Assembly: GCA_020636215.1 (NCBI GenBank)
Contig: JACJYG010000005.1
Coordinates: 434,001 to 498,000 of the forward strand
Direction: 5' to 3'
DNA length: 64,000 nucleotides
Origin: Lewinellaceae bacterium
GTDB taxonomy: Bacteria; Bacteroidota; Bacteroidia; Chitinophagales; Saprospiraceae
The position numbers and the translations under genes are program-made. Below are positions 1 through 10,500 of this stretch, piece after piece. Every line of letters begins with the position of its first letter. Position 1 is the stretch's first letter. The notes beneath the pieces were generated by a model. It worked only from the letters and a program-made list of their open reading frames with translations. It made no database searches and was not told the origin of the DNA.

Positions 1-2
1 TC

Positions 3-452
3 TATTTCTACCACCTTATCGGCCGTAATGACGACTATTTCTACGCTGGCCTCTCCGTCCCACAGGTGATTGGGCTGGACCTCACCTTCCAGGATGAGAA
101 CGGGGAATATACCACCAAGCGGGTCCAACACTTTTACGGCATGCTTGGCTTTTACAAATTTTTCAACAACGATAGTTTTCTGGAACCCTCCGTTTGGGTC
201 AAATATGCGCCAGGCGCTCCCATCAATGCCGATTTCAACCTGCGCTACTACCTGCCGGTTAACCTTTGGATCGGCGCGGGAGGGTCTACTGCAGGGTCAG
301 CCCATTTAGAGACGGGGATTGTTCTTGGCGATACGGCTGGTTTTGACCAAACCTTCCGCATTGGTTATGGCTTTGGCTATTCCTTCAGTTCTTTTGGACC
401 GGCAGCCGGGACCAGCCATGAGATTAACCTGGCTTTCTCGCTGTTTAAGTAA
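3..452 (+). CDS. PorP/SprF-family T9SS outer-membrane protein (C-terminal part)
   Basis: The open frame enters from the left edge at base 3 and ends at a TAA at 450-452, so about 149 C-terminal residues are visible. The segment reads like the end of the PorP/SprF family: a GRNDDYFYAGLSVP-type stretch, alternating hydrophobic beta strands, and a closing FSLFK strand as in outer-membrane barrels. Family members associate with the type IX secretion and gliding machinery; paralogues often sit directly downstream of giant T9SS type-B proteins. Here it lies 128 bp upstream of one such giant on the same strand. An internal ATG at 66 is not the start, because the family signature begins before it. 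The exact substrate or partner cannot be told from this fragment. Confidence 0.8.
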   Translation, partial: YFYHLIGRNDDYFYAGLSVPQVIGLDLTFQDENGEYTTKRVQHFYGMLGFYKFFNNDSFLEPSVWVKYAPGAPINADFNLRYYLPVNLWIGAGGSTAGSAHLETGIVLGDTAGFDQTFRIGYGFGYSFSSFGPAAGTSHEINLAFSLFK

Positions 453-580
453 GCCAAGCCTGGCGCAGCCGAACGCGCTTGTCTTTTTTGAGCAAAAAGT
501 TTTCAAACCGAACCGGCCTGATAAAAAAGAGGCTTAGACTAATGAGCGAAATAATCATAGCTCCCAAATTCATTATCTCC

Positions 581-3500
581 ATGAAAAAGATATTAATAAC
601 GCTGGCGGTAGGGCTAGCCTGTACTGTAGCCGCTCTGGCCCAGCCGACTATCAACATCGTTCCTCCCGACGGAGATCCGCCTTGTACCGGCGACCAGGTG
701 TGTGTCGATGTCGTCGTCGCTGACTTTACGGACATCCTCTCCACTACCTTCTTCATCCAGTGGGACCCTGCGGTGCTCCAATACAACCAGACCCAGGGCT
801 ATAACCTGCCGGGTTTGGGAGGAGGTAACTTCACGCAGACTACGGATAGCACCTTATTGGTACAGTGGGTTTTTGGAGACTGCGCCAACCCCGCGGCCAA
901 CGGATATACTATTTCCGACGGCACCTCCCTGTTCCAGGTATGTTTTACCGCCCTGGGGCAATACGGAGCAGCCTCAGATATCATCATTCCTGCCACGGCT
1001 AGCCCCCTGACGCCCGACATTAAACGGAAGGGCGCTGGATGTACCAATATCGGGATCGAAGAGGAAAATATTGACACGGCGCTCGTATCCACTTGTGTCC
1101 GTCCTTTCATCGTCGATATTTCAGATGAATTGGGTAATGAGGGCGACCTGGTGTGTATCGACTTCCGGGTTTCGGGCTTCACGGATATGCTTAGTTTTCA
1201 GTTTCCGGTAGTTTGGGACTCTACGAAGGCGGAATACGTCGACCACATCGTTCCGGGCAATTTGCCCAACTTCAACAATAATAACATAGGCACTCCCCTC
1301 AACGCTATGGGCGTCGAACCAGGGAGCATCACCGTCTCCTGGAGCGCGCCAACCCCTAACAATGGTGTCACGGTGCCGGACTCGACGCTTGTTTTCCAAT
1401 TGTGCCTCCGCCTTAAGCCGGGTTCCTGTAATATGAATTTTGGAGTCAGTATCGCCGATGAACAACCCGGTCAGGAATTCTTTCAGCCCGAAGCAGCCAA
1501 CAATTTTCAGAATGGTTTTAACCAGATCGCGGTGGGCCAGTTCGCCGGCCAGATCTCTGTTGGGCCTTGTAACCCGACCGGACTGCAGATACAGGCCGAC
1601 TGCGGCGCCCCCGTCAACCTTAATGACCAGATTTGTGTGAAGGTGCTGGCCGGCAGCAACTTCCAGAATGTGACCACGCTCCAGTTCCTCATGGAATGGA
1701 ACCCGGCCATTCTCTCCTATACCAATACCCAAAACCCTGGACTGCCCAACGGTATTACCTTCAACGCCGCCAACGCCGCCAACGGCATCCTGGGAATGTC
1801 CTGGAGTGGGAACCCTACCAGCCGAAACGCCGGAGACGTGCTCTTCGAAGTATGTTATGATGTTACCGGACTGGGCGGCAACAGCCCCTTTACTTTTATT
1901 AATCAGGATAATACCCTTGGGGTCGATGTGGCCATCATCAACAATGGCGGCAACATCGGCATCAACCCCACCAACTGCGAAGTCGAAGTCAACCAGCCGG
2001 ATGGCGTGGTCATCAATATTACGGACGGCCTCGAAGGCCGGCCCGGTGATACCCTTTGCTATGAATTTGCGGTAAGCAATTTCAACGAAGTCACGTCCAT
2101 GCAATTTTCGCTGGCTTTCGAACCGGCCAAGTTCAAATACATCCTGGCCGGTGGCCTGCAAAACCTCAACCTGCCCGGCGCATCGGCCGCCAACTTCAAC
2201 TTCCTGGGCGCCGGAGGAGGACAGATTGCCTTCAGCAACTGGAACCCTGCTTCCCCTGTGACCCTGCCCGACGGCTCCGTGATCTTCACCCTCTGTTTTG
2301 AGGTCGTCGGGGATCCTGGAGAGTGTGACCAACTAATCGTAACGGATGTGCCCATTGTCACGAATGCTACTACCGCTTCTTCCAATGGTGAGAACGTCGG
2401 ACTGGTTGGCCTGGGCGGTAATGGCTGTATCCTTAGCCCCGAAGGGTTCTACCTGGAAGGTGGCAATATCACCGGAGATATTCAGGACACCGCTTGCATT
2501 CCTTTTGTCGTGTCCGATTTTGACGGGATCATCAGCGCTGATTTTACGCTCAACTGGAATCCCGGCGCTATGGAACTGGTGGAGGTTCAGGACCTGAACC
2601 AAATTACCGGGCTGAACATCGATCTGGTGGGGCAACCGGTCGGAAGTGTTGCCTTTGACTTCAACGTGCCCGGCGGCCTGACCCTGGCAGATAGCACGGT
2701 TGTGTTTAATCTTTGCTTCCAATTGCTCGGCCCGCCCGATACTTGCTATGCCGTGACGGTAAGCGAATCGCCGGCGCCTACCGTTACCACGGTCAACGGC
2801 GATGGCAGCCTGCTGGATATTCCTGGCGAGGCCTGCATCAATGATAAATTGTTCATCGTCGACTATATCATCACCCCCGAAAGTTGCCCGGGTGCGGGCG
2901 ATGGAAAAGCTCAGGTCATTGTGAGCGGTGGTGTAGGGCAATACATCTATAGCTGGCAAACCCAACCGCCACAGTTTACGCCGGAAGCGCGCTTCCTCTC
3001 GGAAGGTTTTGTAGTCGTTACGGTTCTGGACCAATCTGCTCCGCCGCTTAGTGTAACGGACACCATTTACGTTCCTGTATTGGGGGCTGACCTCTTCGTT
3101 AACGCTGGCGCCGACAAAGTCTCGAGTTGTGAACCGCCTTGTACCTTTATCAGCCCGCAGGCTTCCCAAGGGGCAACCATCACCTATAACTGGACGGCGG
3201 CTCAGGGCGGCCAGATCTGTAGTTCGCCTAACGACCGCGTGTTGTTGGGTCGCGGCCCGGGTTTGTTCTCCATCAAAGTGACCGACCAGGCTACGGGTTG
3301 CTACGTCACAGATACGATCAGGCTGCTTCCGCCGGTATTGCCGGCAGTTGAGGCTGGTTCGGAGCAAACCTTGACTTGCGCGGTCAATGAAGTAATGCTG
3401 ACGGCCTCTGCTCAGGGCGATTCGGTTCGCTATACCTGGTCTGACGGCGGCGGCACGCTTGCCGGCCCGGCCGTTGGCCCCTTGTCTTTTATGGCTACCG

Positions 3501-6500
3501 ATCCCGGAACGTATTACCTGGAGGCCACCATTTTAACCACTGGTTGTACGGCCATGGATAGCGTTGTGGTGGTTCAGGATACGATTCAGCCAACTGCAGT
3601 GGCCAGCCCTGGTACGGATACGACCCTACTGGGCTGCAACGATATGGCAACCCTGGTCGGTTTTGCCGGTGATAATACGGATGGGTTGACTTTCCGGTGG
3701 TTGGACCAGAACGGTACGGTGGTCGCCACTACTCAGGATTATATGACCAACCAAACCGGCGTATTTACCTTCGAAGTGACCAATAATAATAATGGATGTA
3801 CGAATTCCGATAATACCACCGTGGTGCCCGATTCGGCGGTGCCGGTAGTAGAAATACAAGGTGGCCCATCCGGAATAGGGTTCAACTGCAATGGCGATGA
3901 TGTAGAGCTGCAAGCGGTGGTTTCCAATATCAACCCGGATGCCGTCTCATACCTCTGGACTGCTTCCGGTGGTGCTCAGATTCAGCCGGGAACAGAAACG
4001 GAACCTTTGGCGGTGGTTACCGCCCCCGGTACTATAGGCCTGCAGATCATCAGTAACCTGAATGGTTGTGAAGCCAATTCCATTATCGAAGTAGGTTTCG
4101 ATACCATTCCGCCGGTGGCCAGCATCGCCATGCCGGGAACCCTCAATTGTGATATCGAACAGCTGACCCTCGATGGCTCCGGCTCCGACCAGGGCGGCTC
4201 ATACACCTATAGCTGGCGCTATGTGGAACAAAACCTGGACGTGGACCCCAACCCGGGCAATCCCCTTCAGGTAGATGTCGCCCTTGATGGAACCTACACC
4301 TTGCGGGTAACGGATACGCTCTCTGGTTGTTTTTCCATCGCAACGGTAGAGGTTGTGCGGGATACCACGCCACCTGTGTTCGATGTGATCGCTACCAGCG
4401 ATATCAACTGCCTGAACTCCACGGTGGTAGTGCGCGCCAACGTAGACCAGCCCTTGGGCACGTATTCTGTCGACTGGCAGGCGCTCAACGGCGGAAATAT
4501 TGTGGAAACGACCGATACCCTTATCCGGGTAGATGCCGCCGGCACCTACTTCGCTACGGTAACCAGTTTGCTCACCGGTTGTACGGATACACTCTCGCGG
4601 CAAGTGGAGGCTTTCCTCGGCCAGCCGGAGATTGTGATCCCGGCTGAAGACCGCAACCTGTTCCTCAATTGCCTCTCTATTCAGGATACCATCGATGCGA
4701 CCGGCTCGACGATGAGCGATTCCACCACCTCTATTGTCTACGGGTGGAATGTACTGCAAGGATCGGCAATCGGAGGCACCGATACCTATACCTTACTGGT
4801 TGGTGAAGCGGGTACTTTTGAGTTTTTTGTAACCAATTCCCAATCGCTCTGTACCGTTCGGGATACGGTGGTGGTAGAAGGGAACTTCGATACCCCCGTT
4901 GCCAATGCAGGGGACAACCAAACCCTGGTGTGCAGCGAAAATAACGGCCAGTTGGATGGTTCTTTATCCACTTCCGGCCCAGAGATCTATTACATATGGG
5001 AAATAATGGAGAACGGGCAACCGGTCGATACTTTTGCCCAGGGGCCTAATGCAGCTGTTGTGCCGGTCGAATTACCGGGCTTGTATCGCCTCAAAGTGAT
5101 CAATACAGTCAGTGGTTGTTCCAGTGTCGATTTCGTTCAGATTGATGCCAACGGCGTGCCGCCGCAAATCGTATTCGGTGATCCGACCAATGTCGGGGTA
5201 TTACCTTTTGATTGTAATTCCGATACCATAACCGTCAACCTGAGCATCCTGCCGGATACCCTTAACTTCGATAACCTGAACTTTGCCTGGGATGGTGATA
5301 TCCTCACCACCAACGACCCGCTCGTAGTGAGAGTATACACCCCGGGCGTGTTTACCCTTACCGTTACCGATACCAGTAATGGTTGTGACGGCACCAATGA
5401 ACTGGTTGTGGAAGACTTGCGGGTATTGCCTACGGCTCAGGTCGTGAATGAAACCAGCATTATCGATTGTGATACGGACGTGGTGACGCTCGACGGCGCC
5501 GGCTCTTCCTCCGGGGTTAACTTCCTGTATGAATGGACCGACCCCAACGATGGCGCGATCGGCGATGCCTTGCAGGTGGATGTCATGACGCCGGGTGAAT
5601 ACAAACTGCTGGTTACAGACACTACCAATGGTTGTACTGCCACGGCGATTGCTACCGTTACGGAAGACAGGCTGCCACCGGCCATCACTTTCGAAGAGGC
5701 GCCTGCCTTCCAGTGCCGGGATAACTCCCTGGACATTAGCGCAGCGCCCTCCGGCAATGCAGCCGACTTCTCGACGATTCAGTGGACTCCGGTTGCCGGG
5801 GGCCAGGTCAGCGGAAATGCTGGTACCCTTACCGCCAGTGTTGATGGCCCGGGCGCCTACCAACTGACGCTGGTCAGCGCCCTGAACGGTTGTGATTCAA
5901 CTGCTACCATCGAAGTGGCGGCTGATACCATCGCGCCAAACATCCAACTGGAGCTACCGGCCATGTTCGGTTGCGCCGGCCAGACCGTATCGATCGATGC
6001 TTCTCTAACCGGCGCCCCTGGCGATTTCGAGTCCATCAACTGGACCCCGGGTAGTGGTAGCGGTAATGTAACCCCGGCCAGCGGTTCTTTGCTGGTCGAT
6101 GTAGACGGCGCCGGTACTTACCAGCTTACGGTGGTGAGCGCCGACAACGGTTGCGAAGCCAGCACGGAAGTCACCGTTGAGCAAGATCCCAATACGCCTT
6201 CTGCCCTGGCCACTGCTTCCGATAATATCATCAGTTGCGGAGAAAATATCACCCTGGATGGTTCGCAATCTTCTCAGGGAAGTGTCTTCAGCTTCCAGTG
6301 GGTGGTGCTTTCCGGTACCGGTACGGTTTCGACGCCCGATGCGGCCACCGCTACTGTAAATGCCGCCGGCGCCTATCAGTTGATCGTAACGAACACCGAT
6401 AATAACTGCGCCGATACATCCGCAGTGCTTGCTATTGAATTGGATCCGAGCCTGGTGTCGGCCAGTGCGGTTCAGAACGAAGCCGCTTGCGGCCTGGAAG

Positions 6501-7285
6501 CTTCTGTGACGGGCAACGGCGGCGCATTGCCTGCCGGCGTATCCGGCCAATGGATACCGGTCGGCGCCGTATCGGTAGCGGACAATACCAGCCCCACGAC
6601 TACTGTTGGCAACCTACTGCAGGGCGCCAACCTCATAGTCTGGTCGCTGTCTCAGGATGGCTGCCCGAACTATAGTTCCGATACGCTGTCAATAGTACCT
6701 GAACAAGCGCCGGTCGCCAACAATGATATCCTGACCATTCCGGAAGGAGATGTACTGGCAACCCTCAACCTGGCGGCCAATGACGTACTCGATGGTGTTT
6801 CTGAATTCACGATCAGCATCGTCAACAACCCTGCTTTGGGCGATTTGGCAGATGATGGCAACGGTGACTATACCTACAGCCTGCTCACCAACTTGTTCCA
6901 GCCGGCAGGAGACGAATTCACTTACCGCATCTGTAACGCCCTTTGTCCGGAACTCTGCGACGAAGCTTTGGTCCAGGTGATGATCGAGCGCGATACGACC
7001 CTTGAGCTGGAACTGCCCAATGCCATTACGCCCAACGGCGACGGCCTGAACGATGCGCTCATTTTTGATCAATTGCTGCTCAACCCTGATAAATTCCCGG
7101 ACAATGAGTTGATCATCTTCAACCGTTGGGGAGATATTGTCTACAAGGCCAAGCCATATACCAACGATTGGCAGGGCGTCAACATGAGTGGCGAGGACCT
7201 GCCAGATGGCACCTACTACTACATTCTCCGCCTGGTCATCGGTTCCGGGGAGATTATACGAGGAGATGTGACGATACTGAAGTAA
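581..7285 (+). CDS. Giant secreted protein: cohesin-like domains, PKD/Ig-like repeats, T9SS type-B tail
   Basis: The start is set at the ATG at 581, because the product then begins with a classical signal peptide (MKKILITLAVGLACTVAALA); the frame is open upstream to 479 but that part is not signal-like. The 2234-residue product has five cohesin-like domains at about 20-755, each with repeated LxFxxxWDPA and DSTxxFxLCF patterns, then a SprB-like repeat near 762-835. About a dozen PKD/Ig-like repeats follow at 837-1960, marked by the phrase TDTxxGC, then a cadherin-like domain near 2037-2133. The last ~90 residues (ITPNGDGLNDALIF to TILK) are a gliding-associated type-B sorting tail. It is very probably exported by T9SS and surface-attached or released. 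No dockerin partner is visible in the window. The ligand is unknown. Confidence 0.88.
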   Translation: MKKILITLAVGLACTVAALAQPTINIVPPDGDPPCTGDQVCVDVVVADFTDILSTTFFIQWDPAVLQYNQTQGYNLPGLGGGNFTQTTDSTLLVQWVFGDCANPAANGYTISDGTSLFQVCFTALGQYGAASDIIIPATASPLTPDIKRKGAGCTNIGIEEENIDTALVSTCVRPFIVDISDELGNEGDLVCIDFRVSGFTDMLSFQFPVVWDSTKAEYVDHIVPGNLPNFNNNNIGTPLNAMGVEPGSITVSWSAPTPNNGVTVPDSTLVFQLCLRLKPGSCNMNFGVSIADEQPGQEFFQPEAANNFQNGFNQIAVGQFAGQISVGPCNPTGLQIQADCGAPVNLNDQICVKVLAGSNFQNVTTLQFLMEWNPAILSYTNTQNPGLPNGITFNAANAANGILGMSWSGNPTSRNAGDVLFEVCYDVTGLGGNSPFTFINQDNTLGVDVAIINNGGNIGINPTNCEVEVNQPDGVVINITDGLEGRPGDTLCYEFAVSNFNEVTSMQFSLAFEPAKFKYILAGGLQNLNLPGASAANFNFLGAGGGQIAFSNWNPASPVTLPDGSVIFTLCFEVVGDPGECDQLIVTDVPIVTNATTASSNGENVGLVGLGGNGCILSPEGFYLEGGNITGDIQDTACIPFVVSDFDGIISADFTLNWNPGAMELVEVQDLNQITGLNIDLVGQPVGSVAFDFNVPGGLTLADSTVVFNLCFQLLGPPDTCYAVTVSESPAPTVTTVNGDGSLLDIPGEACINDKLFIVDYIITPESCPGAGDGKAQVIVSGGVGQYIYSWQTQPPQFTPEARFLSEGFVVVTVLDQSAPPLSVTDTIYVPVLGADLFVNAGADKVSSCEPPCTFISPQASQGATITYNWTAAQGGQICSSPNDRVLLGRGPGLFSIKVTDQATGCYVTDTIRLLPPVLPAVEAGSEQTLTCAVNEVMLTASAQGDSVRYTWSDGGGTLAGPAVGPLSFMATDPGTYYLEATILTTGCTAMDSVVVVQDTIQPTAVASPGTDTTLLGCNDMATLVGFAGDNTDGLTFRWLDQNGTVVATTQDYMTNQTGVFTFEVTNNNNGCTNSDNTTVVPDSAVPVVEIQGGPSGIGFNCNGDDVELQAVVSNINPDAVSYLWTASGGAQIQPGTETEPLAVVTAPGTIGLQIISNLNGCEANSIIEVGFDTIPPVASIAMPGTLNCDIEQLTLDGSGSDQGGSYTYSWRYVEQNLDVDPNPGNPLQVDVALDGTYTLRVTDTLSGCFSIATVEVVRDTTPPVFDVIATSDINCLNSTVVVRANVDQPLGTYSVDWQALNGGNIVETTDTLIRVDAAGTYFATVTSLLTGCTDTLSRQVEAFLGQPEIVIPAEDRNLFLNCLSIQDTIDATGSTMSDSTTSIVYGWNVLQGSAIGGTDTYTLLVGEAGTFEFFVTNSQSLCTVRDTVVVEGNFDTPVANAGDNQTLVCSENNGQLDGSLSTSGPEIYYIWEIMENGQPVDTFAQGPNAAVVPVELPGLYRLKVINTVSGCSSVDFVQIDANGVPPQIVFGDPTNVGVLPFDCNSDTITVNLSILPDTLNFDNLNFAWDGDILTTNDPLVVRVYTPGVFTLTVTDTSNGCDGTNELVVEDLRVLPTAQVVNETSIIDCDTDVVTLDGAGSSSGVNFLYEWTDPNDGAIGDALQVDVMTPGEYKLLVTDTTNGCTATAIATVTEDRLPPAITFEEAPAFQCRDNSLDISAAPSGNAADFSTIQWTPVAGGQVSGNAGTLTASVDGPGAYQLTLVSALNGCDSTATIEVAADTIAPNIQLELPAMFGCAGQTVSIDASLTGAPGDFESINWTPGSGSGNVTPASGSLLVDVDGAGTYQLTVVSADNGCEASTEVTVEQDPNTPSALATASDNIISCGENITLDGSQSSQGSVFSFQWVVLSGTGTVSTPDAATATVNAAGAYQLIVTNTDNNCADTSAVLAIELDPSLVSASAVQNEAACGLEASVTGNGGALPAGVSGQWIPVGAVSVADNTSPTTTVGNLLQGANLIVWSLSQDGCPNYSSDTLSIVPEQAPVANNDILTIPEGDVLATLNLAANDVLDGVSEFTISIVNNPALGDLADDGNGDYTYSLLTNLFQPAGDEFTYRICNALCPELCDEALVQVMIERDTTLELELPNAITPNGDGLNDALIFDQLLLNPDKFPDNELIIFNRWGDIVYKAKPYTNDWQGVNMSGEDLPDGTYYYILRLVIGSGEIIRGDVTILK

Positions 7286-7308
7286 GTATAGATTCCCCAT
7301 TACAATAA

Positions 7309-7344
7309 AGAAGCGCTGCCCTCGAATGCGAAGGCGGCGCTTCT
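7309..7344 (+). terminator. Hairpin terminator after the giant protein
   Basis: Arms AGAAGCGCTGCC (7309-7320) and GGCGGCGCTTCT (7333-7344) pair over 12 bp with one G-T wobble and a 12-nt loop, 23 bp after the stop codon. The T-rich stretch behind it is short, so efficiency is uncertain. Confidence 0.65.
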
Positions 7345-7398
7345 GTCGTTTATGGGCGCTATTTGATTTTTATGGATAGAAAAATATCCGAAAAATGT

Positions 7399-7406
7399 TA
7401 AATTTG
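7399..7406 (+). promoter_or_regulatory. Possible -7 box upstream of the second giant protein
   Basis: TAAATTTG at 7399-7406 matches the Bacteroidetes -7 consensus TAnnTTTG and lies between the preceding terminator and the ATG at 7535. No TTG is found 19-20 bp upstream, so this is a weak call. Confidence 0.3.
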
Positions 7407-7534
7407 TCCTATTACACCCTTCTTACTTATGGAATAATGCCCTGAACTATCTCCTCCTTAGAAAAAGTGGGGTGGGAATCATGTTCTTCCCTTCTGTTTT
7501 TTATAGCTGAACCATAAACCATAGATTGGCATAC

Positions 7535-10500
7535 ATGAAACGTATCGCATTCTTATTCCTGCTGCTCCAGGCTACATTGGCCACGGCTCAGATCCAGGTA
7601 ACCCTGACGGTAGACAACGGCAGTTCCGACTCCGATTGTGACGATATTTTCTCTCCCCCCGACCTGCTCTGGCAGGTCAACGTGGAGAATGAAGGCTGGG
7701 TCACTTATCCGGATGACGGCCCTTGCTTCACGGCTTTCCCCAACCAACAATACACGGCATCCTATACCTGCCCGGTTGATGTGCCGGCTCAATTGGAGCT
7801 ATGCTTCCGGGCCTTTGAAAACGACCCACTCATTCCTGTTGGATGCTTCATCGTTCCTTCCTGCGAGGAAACCATTTGCCAGAATTTTGATATACCCCCT
7901 CCCGGGCAAAGCGTTTCCTACAACCTGGTGCTGGCCGGAGGCGCTTCCACCGGGGAGGTTAATTTTACGATCAGCACTTCCGAAGGGCTCTCTTCCAACG
8001 ACGCCCTGTGCAATGCCGAAGATATGGGCCTGCTGCTCCGTGGCGATACACTCGGCGATTATTCGATGGGCATTTACGACAATATCTGTGCGACGAACGC
8101 CAACGAACCCAACCCCATCACCCAGGGTGGGTTCGGCAATGAGAACGGCGTCTGGTTCCAATTCACTACCGGAAGTGATATTGGCTCGCTCCTCCTGGTG
8201 GAAGCTATTTCCGACCCTGAAGGAACCGGGGACGAAATCGATATTCAAATGGGGATTTACCTATCCGACAATAATGCCTGCGACGGAAACTTCACCTTGC
8301 AGGCCTGGGATTACACCGCCAGTTCTCCTGATGCTTTCCTGCAGATTCCCTGCCCATTACCCAATACCACCTATTTCATTCTGATTGACGGCGCCATCTC
8401 CTTCCCTGGTTCCGAAGCGGGCGTCTTTGGGATTCAAGTCAGCAGTGTAGATGTGGATGATGCACCCGATTTCCGCTGTGACGCCCTGATGATCGGGGAG
8501 GTTCCGGAAAATGGATCGATTAGCTTGCCGCAACCGGTTTCCAACTACTGCGCGACCAGTGTGAGCGACCCTTACAGCCCCAATTTCGTGATGCAGTCTT
8601 CGGTTTGGTTCCAGTTTATCACCCCGCCTTCCGGCCACGTGCTGATCGAAGGTATTTCCAGCCGGACGATTGACTCCATTGGGATTCAACTAGGCATATA
8701 CCGGGCGTTCAACAACAATTGCAATCTGTTTTTTCAACACATTACCAGTGAATACACCGAGGAGGGCCTGGACGAAAGCCTGGAGGCCACCTGCCTTTTT
8801 CCCGGCCAGATCTACTACCTCGTCGTAGATGGCGACGCCTATAATAACCGAGGTATTTTCACGATCAACATTTCCGATGCCGGCGATATTACTCCGGTGA
8901 CCAATCAGGACGTGACCATCTGTTTTGGAGACAGCTTCCCGGTGGGCAGTTCCACCTATACCGCTTCCGGCCTCTATGCGGACACCCTGACGCTCTTTCA
9001 GGGCTGCGATAGTATTGTGAACACCACACTCACCGTGCTGGACCCCATTGTGATCGACCTGGTACAAACTCAACCGGCTGTCGGGCTGGGCAACGCCAAC
9101 GGCATTGCCCAGGTAAGCGCCAGCGGGGGCGCCGGTAATGGTTATTCCTTCTCCTGGTGCGACGGCAGCATCGCAAATACCAATAATACATTGGTAGGCG
9201 GCGCCGTCTGTTGCGTCACCGTTACCGATGCGATGGGCTGCACGGCGGATACCTGCTTCACCGTAGACTACATTACGGATATTATACCCTCCTTTCAGGG
9301 GGATACGCTGGCTTGTTTTGGCCAGGAGGATGGCCAGATTGTCTTTTCGGCTATCAACGGTTATCCGCCCTATTTGTATGAATGGCAGAACGGCGATAAC
9401 TCTATCAATGGCTCGGGCATCATCAACGCCGAAGGAGAGGAAGTTATCCTGCCCGACCTGCCCGCCGGCGCCTACACGATCATGATCATGGATGATTTCT
9501 TTGACACCACCTTCACCGTGCAGGTCCTGGAACCGGAATTGCTGGTACTAACCGTTGACGATAAAGTAGATGCAAGCTGTTTTAGCTTTTGTGACGGACA
9601 GATATCCGTATCGGCCAGCGGTGGGGTAGGGGGCTATCAGTTTGCCTGGAGCAATAACGAAACTACAGCTGTTGTCAGTGGGCTGTGCGCGGGGCCTTTT
9701 CAGGTGACCCTCACCGACGCTAATGGTTGCCAGCAGACGCAGAATATTGCCATCGCGGAGCCGGAAGAATTTATCGCCACCGCTTCTGAGGTGCAGCCCG
9801 TATCCTGTTATGAAGGTAGCGACGGCATTGTTTCCGTGGAGACGAATGGCAATCCGATGGCTTACGAATGGAGCACGGCGGCTACTACCCAAACCGTCAA
9901 TGGATTGCCGGCCGGTAGTTATTCCGTGCTGGTGACCAACGCAGACGGCTGCCAGGACAGTGCAACCGTAGCCGTAACCCAACCGTCCGGCCCGGTGATG
10001 GTAGCGGCAGTGGTGGAGGAACCGGTAAGCTGCAAAGGGGAAGCCGATGCCGTATTGCGCGCCATCCCTTCCGGCCCTGGACAAAGCTTTACCTTTACCT
10101 GGTCGAATGGGGCAATGGGCGCTGCCGCCTCGGGCATTGCCGCCGGTGCTTATTCGGTGATAGCGGCCAATGAAAAAGGCTGTGAAGCGGCCGCGCAGAT
10201 CATGGTCAGCGAGCCGGATTTCATACAAGCTACGCTTTCCGCCACCGATGTCACCTGCGTGAGCGGGGAGAATGGCGGCGCTATTCAGGTGGATACCACG
10301 CTTGGCGGCACGCCGCCCTATGAATACGCTCTTGATGGGGTGCTTTTTGCCGATTCTCCCCAATTTCCCGCTCTTTTTCCGGGAGGGTATACCGTCACCG
10401 TCCGGGATGCCGCGGGTTGTGAGGCGGAATTTAACGCCACGGTCAACGATGCGCCGGAATTGCTGGTGGAACTGACGGGAGATCCTTCCATGCAGTTAGG

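Noticed and set aside
1121..3367. Long minus-strand open frames (about 400 and 340 codons) opposite the first giant protein
   Set aside because: They mirror the codon bias of the real gene, have no recognisable domains and lack start context. The same applies to other opposite-strand frames over GC-rich genes.
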